From the IMG/VR virus record IMGVR_UViG_3300046012_000624, positions 1 to 36,896 of that record: 36,896 nt of DNA. One strand, given 5' to 3'. The notes under the pieces are model-generated. The model was not told the DNA's origin. It did not search any database and saw nothing but the letters and a program-made list of their open reading frames with translations. This document shows positions 27,787-36,544 of the stretch, piece by piece; position 1 is the stretch's first letter, and every line of letters starts with the position of its first letter. This stretch comes from a virus. A program made the translations under genes and the position numbers.

Positions 27787-28101
27787 TCAGCCCGAGTAGT
27801 TGACGCCGGTGATCTGCTGCGCGCTGAAGAAGAAGTTGTTCACCGTGGCCTGCGTCTTGGTCCCATGCGCGATGCCGTACAACCCGTTCGCCGAGCCGAG
27901 GTCGTTGACCGCCGCCCGCAGCAGCGTGATCTCGGCACCGCTGTAGCCGAGGCTGGTCAGCATGGCGTCGGTGATGATGTTCGTGTTGGCCAGCCAGAGC
28001 GCCGCCTGGTTGGCGATGTTCAGCGAGCCCCAGACCTGCTCCACGACCGCCGCCATGCGCTGGTCGATGTCGTTCTTGGTGATGCCTCGTCCGACGGACA
28101 T
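27787..28101 (-). CDS. Small helical virion-region protein
   Basis: This encodes 104 residues from ATG 28101. It is helical (NDIDQRMAAVVEQVWGSLNI, then AALWLANTNIITDAMLTSLG, then EITLLRAAVNDLGSANGLYG), ending NFFFSAQQITGVNYSG. Similar short helical proteins, often adjacent to head fibre genes, occur in actinophages; they may link decoration proteins to the capsid. The assignment rests on position. Confidence 0.65.
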   Translation of the reverse strand: MSVGRGITKNDIDQRMAAVVEQVWGSLNIANQAALWLANTNIITDAMLTSLGYSGAEITLLRAAVNDLGSANGLYGIAHGTKTQATVNNFFFSAQQITGVNYSG

Positions 28102-28132
28102 GAAGGTTCCCCGATCAGGAGAGGGTGATGGT

Positions 28133-28669
28133 TCAGGCGACGAGGGTGCCGCGGTACATGCGTGCGAGGTCCCGCGCCGAGGCCGTCAACTGCAGGCCGC
28201 CGCCGGTCGTGGCGTACTTGATCGCGTAATCGTCGATGGACTCGCCGATCACGGCGGCGACCGGGATGTCGTACGCCTGCGCGGCGACGTCCAGGACCTC
28301 GGCCTTCACGTCATCCGGCGCGGTGGCCTCGCCGTGGGTCAGGTCAATCTCCACCTTGTCCGGCGGGATCAGGCACGAGCTGCCGAAGCCTCCCGGGCGC
28401 CACAGCGTCCGCTTGACCAGCGTCCAGCCGGTGACAGTCACGCCGTTGACCCGCACCGCCGTGACCGCGCTGATCGGCCGGAACGGCAACCTGATCGACG
28501 GGTACAGCGTCCCGAGTGTCGTGTAAGTGGCCGTGGTCGGCTCGAACCAGGTGTCCGCCTCGCGGGAGAACAGGGCCGATGCGAGGGTGAGCACCTGGTT
28601 GGCGCTGTACGTGTCGAGGTCCTTCTGCAGCTTCCCCGCCAGCTCAGTCGCCGTCGCGTACTGGGCCAT
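28133..28669 (-). CDS. Head-tail connector
   Basis: This encodes 178 residues from ATG 28669 with GAGGAGG upstream. It opens ATATELAGKLQKDLDTYSAN, typical of the gp6-like connector family, with strands (LPFRPISAVTAVRVNGVTVT) and a C-terminal helix (LTASARDLARMYRGTLVA). It would dock on the portal and form the head-tail channel. Its start lies inside the end of the glycosyltransferase gene (26-base overlap), which suggests that gene was inserted later. Confidence 0.75.
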   Translation of the reverse strand: MAQYATATELAGKLQKDLDTYSANQVLTLASALFSREADTWFEPTTATYTTLGTLYPSIRLPFRPISAVTAVRVNGVTVTGWTLVKRTLWRPGGFGSSCLIPPDKVEIDLTHGEATAPDDVKAEVLDVAAQAYDIPVAAVIGESIDDYAIKYATTGGGLQLTASARDLARMYRGTLVA

Positions 28670-29375
28670 CGGACCTCCTCAGCGCCTTGACCGTCGCCAC
28701 ATCTACGTCCCGGGCGGCTTCGGACCACCGCCGGTAGGCGGCCTCGTCGCGGTGGAACTGCTCGGCCCGGTTGACCCGCGCATAGCCGGTGTCCCACTCC
28801 GCCTTACCGGCGAGCGGGTGGCAGTGCTCGACAACCACATCCGGCAGGTACCGCAGGCAGCCCGCCAGGCGGCCCAGGTCCATCACCGCGTTGTCGCAGT
28901 ACATGTGCTCCACCGGCGCGGGCACCATCCGGCCCAGCGCCCGCACGATGTCCGAGGTCATGGCCCACTGCGTGCACAGCCGCTCGCCCTGCAGCAGGTC
29001 GTTGCCGTAGACGATGCCGGTGCCGAGTTCCCGCAGTTCATCGACATACCGGCGGTTCCATCCGAGGGATGTCGGCCGGTGGTCGTCGCCTGCGAAGCCG
29101 AGCGCGAAGTGGCCTTCCTCGGCGAGTAGCGCGGCGGCCCGGTCGAGCTTGGTGACCATCGGCTGCCACGGCCCGCAGTTCATCAGGTAGATATCTTCTG
29201 CGGCGAGCCGTCCCCGGGCGGCGTTGTATCCCGGCAGCAGCGGGTCGTCGGCGTCCACCGCGAAGACCAGCCCGGCCGATTCTTCGAAAGCTCCGGTGGC
29301 GTCCCAGGCAGCGGCGACCCGCTCCAGCGACTCCGGGCGGCCCCGCGACGGGACGATGACCAGCAGGTCAGACAC
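28644..29375 (-). CDS. Glycosyltransferase-like protein
   Basis: This encodes 243 residues from GTG 29375. The N-terminus LLVIVPSRGRPESLERVAAA is the classical GT-A start. Nucleotide-sugar ligands are suggested by FAVDADDP (DxD-like, near residue 40) and GFAGDDHRP (near 95). VEHCHPLAG near 190 supplies a likely metal or base residue. It is coupled to the fusion gene upstream (GTGA overlap). In mycobacteriophages, glycosyltransferases next to virion genes glycosylate capsid and tail subunits, so the same role is likely here. Substrate and target are unknown. Confidence 0.75.
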   Translation of the reverse strand: MSDLLVIVPSRGRPESLERVAAAWDATGAFEESAGLVFAVDADDPLLPGYNAARGRLAAEDIYLMNCGPWQPMVTKLDRAAALLAEEGHFALGFAGDDHRPTSLGWNRRYVDELRELGTGIVYGNDLLQGERLCTQWAMTSDIVRALGRMVPAPVEHMYCDNAVMDLGRLAGCLRYLPDVVVEHCHPLAGKAEWDTGYARVNRAEQFHRDEAAYRRWSEAARDVDVATVKALRRSDGPVRDGD

Positions 29376-30870
29376 CGTCGGCTCGCCGGACGAACAGGGT
29401 GTCGGCGAAGTGGGCCTCGTGCTCCCAGCGGATCGCCGGTACGAAGTCGACCTTCCCTAGCGCCTCCACCGCGTCCGGCCAGAACGCGGCATACAGCTTG
29501 CGGGACAACTCCTGCGTCTCCAGGATCAGCAGCTCGACGCCGCTCAGGTCGGCACTCGCCAGGACCTCCAGCTCGGTGCCCTGCGTGTCGACCACCAGCA
29601 CGCTCGCGGCATGCTCGGCCTGAACCTCACGCAGCGGCCGGACCGCAACCTCGACCTGACCGGCCTCGGGGATGCCGGGATCCTGCTTCAGCCCGCTGAA
29701 CACGCTGTTGGCCGCGCGATGCAGCGTCGCCGTCCCGGCCTGCTCACCGGCCGCGCATTCGACGACCGCGCAGTCCGGGAACTCGGCACGCAGGAACGCG
29801 GCGTTGTCCGGGTCCGGCTCGACCAGGGTGATCTGCTCGAAGCCGCACTTGCGGTACACCTCGACCTCTTCACCGCGGTGCGCGCCGACGTGCATGATCG
29901 ACGTGGCGGTGATGCCGAGGTCGGCCAGCGCCTCCGGCAGCAGGCTGAACGTCCAGGACTGCTCCCGGGTCATCGCGACCCGCTTCATCCCGGAGACCTC
30001 GGGGCTGCGCTCCAGCAGGGCCAGGGCGACCCGCTCGCGGGTGTACTGGTCCTCGGATACCCACACGTTCTTCAGGTGGGTCGTCTTCACCCGGGTGTCG
30101 ACGAACACCGGGATGTCCAGCGCGCCCGCCCGGACGCAGAACGACAGGTCTTCGGAGAACAGTTGCCCGGTCGACGGGTTCGGAAGCCGGTTGTACCAGC
30201 TCGGGCCGAACTTCTCCTGGATCCGCTCCAGGACGCTGCGGTGGATGATGATGCACGCCGAACCGGTCGCGTGGACCTGGGTGACGGTGTCCCGCGGGTA
30301 GTCCCAGCGCACCGCGTATCCGGACTGCCCGTCGACAGTGATCCAGTCGTAGATGACCGGGGTCGGCTGGGTGCGGCGGCCGCCCATCCCGTCGGACTCA
30401 ATCTCCTGCATGCTGAAGCACAGCGCGCCGACGACCGGCCGTTCCACCGGGTCGGCGGCGGCGATCAGCAGCTCGAGGGTTTCGGGCGGGAAGCCCATGT
30501 CGGTGTCCAGCCAGAACAGCCAGTCGGCGTCCGGGAAGTCGTTCAGGAAGTCGTACACGGCCTGGTTGCGGGCCTCGATGAGCCCGCCGGTGCCGTACCG
30601 CATCCCGTGGTAGCCGCCGCGTCCGTCGCCGAGACGCTGGTGCAACTGGGCGTCGAAGCCGATGAGCTGGACCATGCTGTTGTGCCACGAGTAGGACACC
30701 TCGTTGCCGCACACGTAGGCCAGGACGGCGGCATCGGGGACATCGACGGCCGGCACGGATGCCTCCGCCCGGCCGCCTCCCACACCCCCGAGCCCATCCT
30801 CGGAACTCCCCGGCATACGATCCGCAGGCGTGGTGTCGTGCACTGTGCTGGGAAGAACGGTATCAGCCAC
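29368..30870 (-). CDS. Glycosyltransferase-FkbM methyltransferase fusion
   Basis: This encodes 500 residues from GTG 30870. The N-terminal part (about 45-290) is a GT-A-type transferase with LIEARNQAVYDFL, then DWLFWLDTDMGFPPETLELL (DxD near 120) and an FSEDLSFCVRAG acceptor-site motif. The C-terminal part (about 305-500) is an FkbM-type SAM methyltransferase (SIMHVGAHRGEEVEVY, then TLVEPDPDNAAFLRAEF, later VLVVDTQGTELEVL). One chain could therefore add and methylate a sugar. Its place between capsid and connector genes points to virion modification. It overlaps the genes on both sides. Confidence 0.82.
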   Translation of the reverse strand: MADTVLPSTVHDTTPADRMPGSSEDGLGGVGGGRAEASVPAVDVPDAAVLAYVCGNEVSYSWHNSMVQLIGFDAQLHQRLGDGRGGYHGMRYGTGGLIEARNQAVYDFLNDFPDADWLFWLDTDMGFPPETLELLIAAADPVERPVVGALCFSMQEIESDGMGGRRTQPTPVIYDWITVDGQSGYAVRWDYPRDTVTQVHATGSACIIIHRSVLERIQEKFGPSWYNRLPNPSTGQLFSEDLSFCVRAGALDIPVFVDTRVKTTHLKNVWVSEDQYTRERVALALLERSPEVSGMKRVAMTREQSWTFSLLPEALADLGITATSIMHVGAHRGEEVEVYRKCGFEQITLVEPDPDNAAFLRAEFPDCAVVECAAGEQAGTATLHRAANSVFSGLKQDPGIPEAGQVEVAVRPLREVQAEHAASVLVVDTQGTELEVLASADLSGVELLILETQELSRKLYAAFWPDAVEALGKVDFVPAIRWEHEAHFADTLFVRRADGV

Positions 30871-31105
30871 GGCGCACGTTCCGACGCTCGCCGGGCGCGG
30901 CCGTGGCCTGCTCGACGGGCGGGTCGTTGTAGCCGGGCGGCTCGGCGCTGTACCGCAGCCCATACCGCGGATCCGCCGAGAACAGCGACGGGGAAGCCTT
31001 CACCGCCGGGTCGTCCGCCGGCCAATGCTCGCCCTTGTGCACCAGGACGACGCCGCATTCCTCGGTCGGGATCTGCGCGGTTTCCACCGCGTAAACCACG
31101 TCCAT
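30863..31105 (-). CDS. Small protein before the fusion gene
   Basis: This encodes 80 residues from ATG 31105 with GGGAGG upstream. It starts MDVVYAVETAQIPTEECGVV, continues with VHKGEHWPADDPAVKASPSL and ends in a charged tail (PGERRNVRRG). It resembles short proteins found downstream of capsid genes in actinophages; some have a PAxDP motif and unknown function. It overlaps the fusion gene by 8 bases. Confidence 0.65.
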   Translation of the reverse strand: MDVVYAVETAQIPTEECGVVLVHKGEHWPADDPAVKASPSLFSADPRYGLRYSAEPPGYNDPPVEQATAAPGERRNVRRG

Positions 31106-31128
31106 TCTTTACCTCCCACGTAGGTGGA

Positions 31129-31155
31129 GCGGCCCGGAACGTGGGTCCGGGCCGC
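31129..31155 (-). terminator. Hairpin downstream of capsid genes
   Basis: A 10-bp perfect stem (31129-31138 with 31146-31155) has a 7-base loop, located 8 bases after the stop at 31163. There is no U-run. It could attenuate transcription or stabilise the capsid mRNA. Confidence 0.45.
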
Positions 31156-31162
31156 CCCGCTA

Positions 31163-31348
31163 TCAGCAGTAGCCGAGTTCGGCCAACTGCTCGCTCAGCA
31201 CGGCGACCTTCGCGTCGTCGTTGTTCATCTGCGCCGTCTGGATCTCACCCATCAGCTGGTGGACCGCCGGGTCGCCCGACTCGCTCGCCCGGGCCAGTAC
31301 CAGCTTCGGCGCGGGTGCCTTCTTCGGCTCCGGCTTGGACTCGGCCAT
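31163..31348 (-). CDS. Small protein after capsid
   Basis: This encodes 61 residues from ATG 31348, sharing a base with the capsid stop (TGATG). The first part is Lys/Pro-rich (ESKPEPKKAPAPKLVLARAS) and the rest is a helix (MGEIQTAQMNNDDAKVAVLS) ending ELGYC. Coupling to the capsid gene suggests a capsid accessory role. No family is recognised. Confidence 0.65.
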   Translation of the reverse strand: MAESKPEPKKAPAPKLVLARASESGDPAVHQLMGEIQTAQMNNDDAKVAVLSEQLAELGYC

Positions 31349-32862
31349 CAGCTCGAGACCAGCAGGCGGAAGCCGAGGTCGTTCGCCGACGACCCGCCGA
31401 TGCGGGAGTAGGCGAACAGGCCACGCTGGCCGGTCGGCATGCCGTACGCGGAACCCGCCGTGGCCTGCTGGAAGATCTGCGGGATCAGCTCGACCGACAT
31501 GCCGCCCCGGCGGGCGATCACGTAGTTGGAGAAGTCCCCGACGACGGCGTAGCCCTCGGTCGCGGTGGTGGTCGTGGTGGTGGTCGGCATGTACGGCGAC
31601 TCGTACACCGGCGACTGGAACAGCTCCTCGGCCGCTCCGGCCGGCAGGCCGACGGTGTAGCCGTGGTAGACGTTCGCGGTACCGAGCTGCCGGATCGCGT
31701 TGTTCACGGCGACGTTCATCAGCCACGACGCGTTGCGGCGGTTGCGCTGCGGGACGGCCTGCCACAGGTTGTACGGGTCGTTGATGCTGATGCCCGGGTT
31801 GGTGTTCACCTTCACCCGGACGTTCGTGTTCGCCGAAAGGCAGGTCAGGATGCCCTTCGGCTCGCCGGTACCGGAGCCGCGGGTGAACTTGTCCACGAGC
31901 AGCTCGTCGTAGCCGGAGGCCAGCAGGGTCTGCATCTCGCTCGCGAAGCCGGGGTAGTCCATCCCCACCTCGATCGAGTAGGGGATGAAGCCGCGGGCCA
32001 TGAACACGGACACCTGCGGCTGCGCCAGAGTCGGCGTGTCGTCGCTGACCGCCGAGGCCTCAGTGTCGAACGACCAGGAGACACCGGCCGAGCTGACGCC
32101 CTTCCAGAGGTTCGTGTTGACGTCGACCTGCCGGGCGATCTGCAGGAACGGGTTACCGCTGCCCTGCGCGGTCATGATGATCGACGGGTCGATGAAGACC
32201 GGGATGCCGAAGCCGCCCGCGGTCGTGGTGCCCTCGCTCGCGGCCCGGTACTCCTGGTAGGCGCGCACCGCGTTCCGCTCGTCGTCGGAGAGCAGGCCGA
32301 CCGCGTTCGGGTCGGTGACCAGCTTCATCCACGCTTCGCGGTAGTGCTCGTTCTCGGTGACCAGGATCCGCCGGGCGATGTCCGGGTTACGCCGGATCTG
32401 CGCCTCGACGTGGTCCTTCTCGTCGGACCGCAGGTGCGACGCCGCGCCACGGTCGTCCAGCGTCCGCAGCGCCCGGTCCCGAGCCTCGGAGTTCGACAGC
32501 CGCCGCACGTCGCCGCCCGGGTCGCTGCCGTAGTTGATGTTCGCCAGCGCCCGCTGCACGGCGGCGGGCTTGCGGCGGAAGATCTCCTGGATGTTGCGGT
32601 GCTCCTCGACCTTGGCCAGGGCCAGGTCACGCAGCTTCAGGCCGTAGTCGAAGGCCTTCTGCTCGTCGGGGGTCTTCTCCCGCAGCTCACCGGTCTCGTC
32701 GTTCTGGTGCAGGTCCTTCAGGTGCGCGTCGAGGACCTCGACGTAGCGGGCCAACTCGTCGGGGGTCTTGCCGCGCAGCTCGTCCGGCGTGGTGCCGGTG
32801 GTCAGCGCGGTGACGTCCTTGCCGCGCAGCTCCTCGAGGATCTCGGGCTGATTGTCGTTCAC
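31348..32862 (-). CDS. Major capsid protein, HK97 fold
   Basis: This encodes 504 residues from GTG 32862, overlapping the protease stop. Residues 1-200 are charged and helical, an N-terminal delta (scaffold) domain probably removed by the protease. The mature HK97-type part begins near 210 (TTTAGGFGIPVFIDPSIIMT), with GSGTGEPKGILTC and RNRRNASWLMNVAVNNAIRQ as typical capsid motifs. A run of seven Thr near residue 430 lies in a loop that could be exposed. It forms the head shell. The order portal, protease, capsid confirms the HK97-type head module. Confidence 0.9.
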   Translation of the reverse strand: MNDNQPEILEELRGKDVTALTTGTTPDELRGKTPDELARYVEVLDAHLKDLHQNDETGELREKTPDEQKAFDYGLKLRDLALAKVEEHRNIQEIFRRKPAAVQRALANINYGSDPGGDVRRLSNSEARDRALRTLDDRGAASHLRSDEKDHVEAQIRRNPDIARRILVTENEHYREAWMKLVTDPNAVGLLSDDERNAVRAYQEYRAASEGTTTAGGFGIPVFIDPSIIMTAQGSGNPFLQIARQVDVNTNLWKGVSSAGVSWSFDTEASAVSDDTPTLAQPQVSVFMARGFIPYSIEVGMDYPGFASEMQTLLASGYDELLVDKFTRGSGTGEPKGILTCLSANTNVRVKVNTNPGISINDPYNLWQAVPQRNRRNASWLMNVAVNNAIRQLGTANVYHGYTVGLPAGAAEELFQSPVYESPYMPTTTTTTTATEGYAVVGDFSNYVIARRGGMSVELIPQIFQQATAGSAYGMPTGQRGLFAYSRIGGSSANDLGFRLLVSS

Positions 32863-33650
32863 AGGATGCCTCTCAGGCGAAGCGCGTCAGTGTCGGCGCG
32901 CGAACGGATCGAAACGGGGTGGCCGCTCGCCGTTTCCTGGCTGCGTACCTGCAGGTCGTCACCATCGGCGCTCCGCGCGCCCCCGGTGAGGTCTAGGCCC
33001 GCCTGGGAGCGGAGCTCGGCGGCGAGCTCACGCAGCATCAGGCGGTGCTCGTCGGGGGTCAGCTGCGCCAGCAGCGACCGCACGCCGACGGAGGTGGAGT
33101 CGTAGGCGGGGAACACGACCGGGCCCAGCTCGAACAGCGGGTCGACGCGGGTGATCGTGCGCAGCAGCGGCCCACGCGCGCCCGGATTCCACAGCAGCTG
33201 GTCGAGTTCGCCCGCCTTGACCCTCGCGCCGGCGGCGTCGGTCCACTGCTCCTCGGCGACCTGGAACCGGAACGACATGCCGGTGATCGCCTTACCGGCG
33301 ATGGCCTGCCGGATCGGCTCCACGACCGGGTTGTCGAACAGCCGGGCCCGCACGGACAGGCCCTGGTCGTCCTCGCTCAGGTCGTCGATCGAGCCGATCG
33401 GCACGGTGCCGGTGCGCTGGTCGCGGCCGTGGTCGAACTGCAGGACCGGGGTGGCGGAACGCAGGGTCCGCTTGAACGCGCCGGGGGCGATCTGCTCGTT
33501 GTACTCGCCGTCCCATGACTGGATCATGGTGGGCGTGTTGAACACGGCGGCGTAGCCCTCCAGCGTGCGGCCGTCGCCCCCGCCGTCGCCGGTCGCCCGG
33601 AACTCGGCGGCCCGCAGGCAGATCGGCGATCGCTGTGTCCTGGTGCTCAC
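32859..33650 (-). CDS. Prohead protease, HK97 S78 family
   Basis: This encodes 263 residues from GTG 33650, overlapping the portal stop. The catalytic His is in VLQFDHGRD (His74) and the Ser in KAITGMSFRF (Ser126), with the usual N-terminal motif LEGYAAVFN. Acidic residues near PVVFPAYDSTSVG complete the family pattern. It would cleave the capsid delta domain during maturation. The C-terminal tail is longer than the catalytic core and is polar. Confidence 0.92.
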   Translation of the reverse strand: MSTRTQRSPICLRAAEFRATGDGGGDGRTLEGYAAVFNTPTMIQSWDGEYNEQIAPGAFKRTLRSATPVLQFDHGRDQRTGTVPIGSIDDLSEDDQGLSVRARLFDNPVVEPIRQAIAGKAITGMSFRFQVAEEQWTDAAGARVKAGELDQLLWNPGARGPLLRTITRVDPLFELGPVVFPAYDSTSVGVRSLLAQLTPDEHRLMLRELAAELRSQAGLDLTGGARSADGDDLQVRSQETASGHPVSIRSRADTDALRLRGIL

Positions 33651-35035
33651 GCTGCGCCTCCGTTCGGAGTGGTGGTCGGAGGTGTCGAGCCGGGCACTTG
33701 CAGCTGAACCGAAACCAAGCCCGTGTGAACGAGCTGGGACATATCGCGGCCGATCACGGCGGCCTTGGCCGAGTCGGGGGTGAAGCCCTCACGGACGAGC
33801 TGCCCGATCGTGGTGGCCTCGGTCTGCGCGATCTGGGCGGCGTCCTTCGCGTCCTCGCGCAGGATCGGCATGTCCGCCGTGTCGAACCACAGCTCGGCGT
33901 CCCGCAGGCCACTGCGCGGATTCACCGGAGACGGCAGGATCGACTCGACCGACGCGCACAGGTCCTGCAGCGACGGATAGATCCACGAGTCGGCGAAGAT
34001 CCGCCGGGCCATGCCGAAGTTGCCCGCGTTCAGGGAACTGCCCGCCAGGCCCTCGGAGATGCCCAGCAGCGGCGCCGGGACGCGGCCGAGCATCGCGATG
34101 CGGGTCTCGCCCGCGCCCTGGGTGGCCTTGAAGTCGAGCTGCTTCAGATCGGCGCCCACGACCGTCGCGTCCGCGCCGGCGGCCAGGTACAGCGTCCGGT
34201 AGGCGTTCGCGACGCCGGCGTGATTGGACTCCATCGAGTCGACGATTTCTTGGAACTGTTCCTTGGTCGCCGCGGTGATGCCCTTGACGACCATGTTCGG
34301 GGTCGCGCCGTTCGCGAAGAACTGCAGCTTGTGATGGGTCGCCGCCCGGTCACCCTGGATGTCGGTCAGCGCGGCGGTGATCCACGACTGGCCCATGCCC
34401 GGGCAGTCCGGGTCGGGAATCTGCGACCAGTGCGCGAACTCGCCGGGCAGCAGCGTGTTCAGCTGGCCGCGGCCGGTTCCGATGCCGCCGTTCTGGTAGA
34501 CCAGCCCTAGCAGCTCGCCGTCCAGCGCGGTCGCGGCGATCTCGTCCGGGTCCTGGTCCGAGCCGAACAGCAGCCCGCACCAGTCCGGGCGCAGCACCCG
34601 CAGCCGATCGGGGCGTCGCGCCACGAACGCGTTGCCGGCCAGACCGGAGTGCCATTCCATCGTGGCGATCAGGTCACCGGTCGTCGCCTTCGGCCACGGC
34701 CGCTCGAGCAGCGCCAGGTCCCGGTTGCCGAACAGCCGCCGGGGTGTCGGCGACGACGGCAGGTTGCGCCACGTGAACCGCATCCCGGACAGCACCAGCG
34801 CCCGGACCATCTGCGCCGCGAACGCGGGAGGGCAGTGACGTAGCGCCGCCGCGTAGCCGGGCAGGGTCCCGGAAATCTGCTGGATCTTCTGCCCGGTCAT
34901 CGTCTGGTTCAGGCCGAGCGGGTAGGTGCTGCCGCCGTACTGGAACTGCGACGGGATCAGGTACTCGGAGATCCACTGGTCGATGCCGAACCGCTTCTCG
35001 CCACGGCCGGGCGAGACCCGCTCAAGAAGGCCCAC
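33647..35035 (-). CDS. Portal protein, HK97 family
   Basis: This encodes 462 residues. GTG 35035 is preferred because longer readings enter the overlapping membrane-protein gene in an unnatural Arg/Ser-rich frame. Features include STYPLGLNQTMTGQ and QDPDEIAATALDGELLGLVY. The C-terminal helical and tail region has AGNFGMARRIFADSWIYPSL, WFDTADMPILRED and TTIGQLVREGFTPDSAKAAV. It forms the dodecameric DNA entry ring. It is followed by protease and capsid, as in HK97. Confidence 0.92.
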   Translation of the reverse strand: MGLLERVSPGRGEKRFGIDQWISEYLIPSQFQYGGSTYPLGLNQTMTGQKIQQISGTLPGYAAALRHCPPAFAAQMVRALVLSGMRFTWRNLPSSPTPRRLFGNRDLALLERPWPKATTGDLIATMEWHSGLAGNAFVARRPDRLRVLRPDWCGLLFGSDQDPDEIAATALDGELLGLVYQNGGIGTGRGQLNTLLPGEFAHWSQIPDPDCPGMGQSWITAALTDIQGDRAATHHKLQFFANGATPNMVVKGITAATKEQFQEIVDSMESNHAGVANAYRTLYLAAGADATVVGADLKQLDFKATQGAGETRIAMLGRVPAPLLGISEGLAGSSLNAGNFGMARRIFADSWIYPSLQDLCASVESILPSPVNPRSGLRDAELWFDTADMPILREDAKDAAQIAQTEATTIGQLVREGFTPDSAKAAVIGRDMSQLVHTGLVSVQLQVPGSTPPTTTPNGGAA

Positions 35036-35297
35036 GAGCGCCGCCGATCGGCTTGCGGCCCTCCTGCCAGCCCAGCCGAACCGCCCGGCCACACCAGCAC
35101 AGCGACGGCCACACCGCCGCCGACGCGAACCAGCCCGCACCGAACAGGACCGCGGCGAGGATCGTGGCGACCGTGCGCAGCGCCTTGGCGACCAGCCAGC
35201 CGCCCGCGTACAGCAACCGGGCCAGACCGGCCACGACCAGACGCCCGGCGTCCTGCCAGTGCGCCCGGGAGTCCGGGCCCGTCGATAGGACGGCCAT
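35022..35297 (-). CDS. Small hydrophobic protein between terminase and portal
   Basis: This encodes 91 residues from ATG 35297, with AGGAGG 5 bases upstream. The stop TAG of the terminase lies in the same ribosome site. Hydrophobic segments occur at about 19-35 (LVVAGLARLLYAGGWLV) and 41-60 (VATILAAVLFGAGWFASAAV). The C-terminus is basic. It overlaps the portal start by 14 bases. Its role is unknown; small membrane proteins here are unusual but not unique. Confidence 0.7.
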   Translation of the reverse strand: MAVLSTGPDSRAHWQDAGRLVVAGLARLLYAGGWLVAKALRTVATILAAVLFGAGWFASAAVWPSLCWCGRAVRLGWQEGRKPIGGARGPS

Positions 35298-35306
35298 GAT
35301 TTCCTC

Positions 35307-36544
35307 CTATCGCCAGGACGCGAAGAACGGCTGGACCTGCTCGGGCTGCTTGGACAGCAGGTAGAACGCCTTCGCCGCGCCGCTGAGCGGGCCGATGTCG
35401 GTCGCCGACCGGCGGTGGAAGACGCGAGTGTCACCGACCGGCCGCCAGGCCGCCTGCTCGACGGCGATGTTCAGCGCCGCCTGGTTGCCGTGCCGGATCC
35501 TGCGGTCGACCAGCGCGTCGAAGAACGCGCCGTCGGCCTGGGCCTCTTCCCGCCCGGTCACCAGTACGGGCTCGATGCCCAGCGCCTGGAGGCCCTGGGT
35601 CAGGGAACCTTCGGGCGCGCCCGGGTTGAGGGCGATGCCCATCGGCTGCCAGTCGGCGTGCAGCGCGGCGAGCCGGTCCACCATCCACGCCGTCCCCGGC
35701 CGGTAGTCGATGGACTCCAGTTGGACCAGGCCGTCGGCCCGGCGGATCGCGGCGGTGATCGCACCCTTGGTGCGCTCGGCGTTGATCGTCGGGCAGAACG
35801 CGATCGGCGAACGGTCGCGGCATTCGGTGTCGATCAGGTCGTGCCACAGCGCCAGGTCGATCGCGGCGTTCATCCGCCCGTCGGCCCAGATGCCCAGGCG
35901 CTCCCGGGCGAATTCGATCTCCGGCAGGGCGGATCGCTCGGCTGACACGAAGTCCGGCTCGATCCGAATCCCGAGGCCGGGATTCGCCGCGGCCCACGCC
36001 TGCGGGTCGTCGAGATCCGCGTCCGCCGGCGCCGACCACTCGAAGGGACCACGTCGCCGGAGAAGCCACGGCCCGAGCCGGTCGAGCGGGCCACGAACCG
36101 CAGCCGCGCACCGGACCGGAGCTCGATGCCTTCCTCGCCGTGCGACGTGCGCACCCGGGAGACGAGCCGTTCCAGGTCAGGAGTGTTCTGAACCAGCGCC
36201 AGAACGCGCCGGAAAGCCTCTTGGGCGGTCTTGAACTCGTGCGCCGAGTGGAGGATGAGCTGCTCGCCGAACAGGAACAGGCCGGCCAGCTCGCGCGCCT
36301 CCAGGACAGCGCCCTTGCCGTTCTGGCGGCCCACGATCAGGCCGACCTCGAACGCGGCCCATTTGCCGTCTGAGCGCTCCCCGAGGGCCACGGAGAGGAT
36401 GTGCCGCTGCCAGTCGTCGAGCATCAGGCCCGCCGAGGCCGCCAGTTCGGCAGCCTCCCCGCCGGCCGAGCTGACGTACGTCGGTGCGGAGCTAACCCGT
36501 GGCCTCTGCGCGCCGAGCAGCGCGGCGCTTGGTGAGATCGTCAA
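35307..36544 (-). pseudogene. terL: Large terminase with internal deletion and frameshift
   Basis: Reading begins at TTG 36544, supported by AAGGAG 7 bases upstream. The first 166 codons give the ATPase N-terminus with Walker A-like GRQNGKG (72-78) and end GSGRGFSGDVV at 36047. In the family ILDE (Walker B) would follow; here the frame changes, and from TTC 36044 another frame encodes FEWSAPADADLDDPQAWAAA to the stop at 35307 (245 residues). The gap removes an estimated 60-70 codons and leaves a +1 mod 3 length. The present reading would total about 411 residues versus about 500 normally. In the nuclease part the expected first Asp seems replaced (FCPTINAER). Packaging motor function is therefore doubtful unless the sequence is wrong. 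Confidence 0.85.

Noticed and set aside
29611-33105. Very long plus-strand open frame (over 1100 codons)
   Set aside because: It runs antisense to the well-supported capsid, protease and fusion genes, is Arg/Val/Gly/Asp-rich without domains, and is a typical shadow in GC-rich DNA.
36040-36050. Intron or intein in the terminase
   Set aside because: Sequence is missing rather than added, and the frame changes at a point junction.
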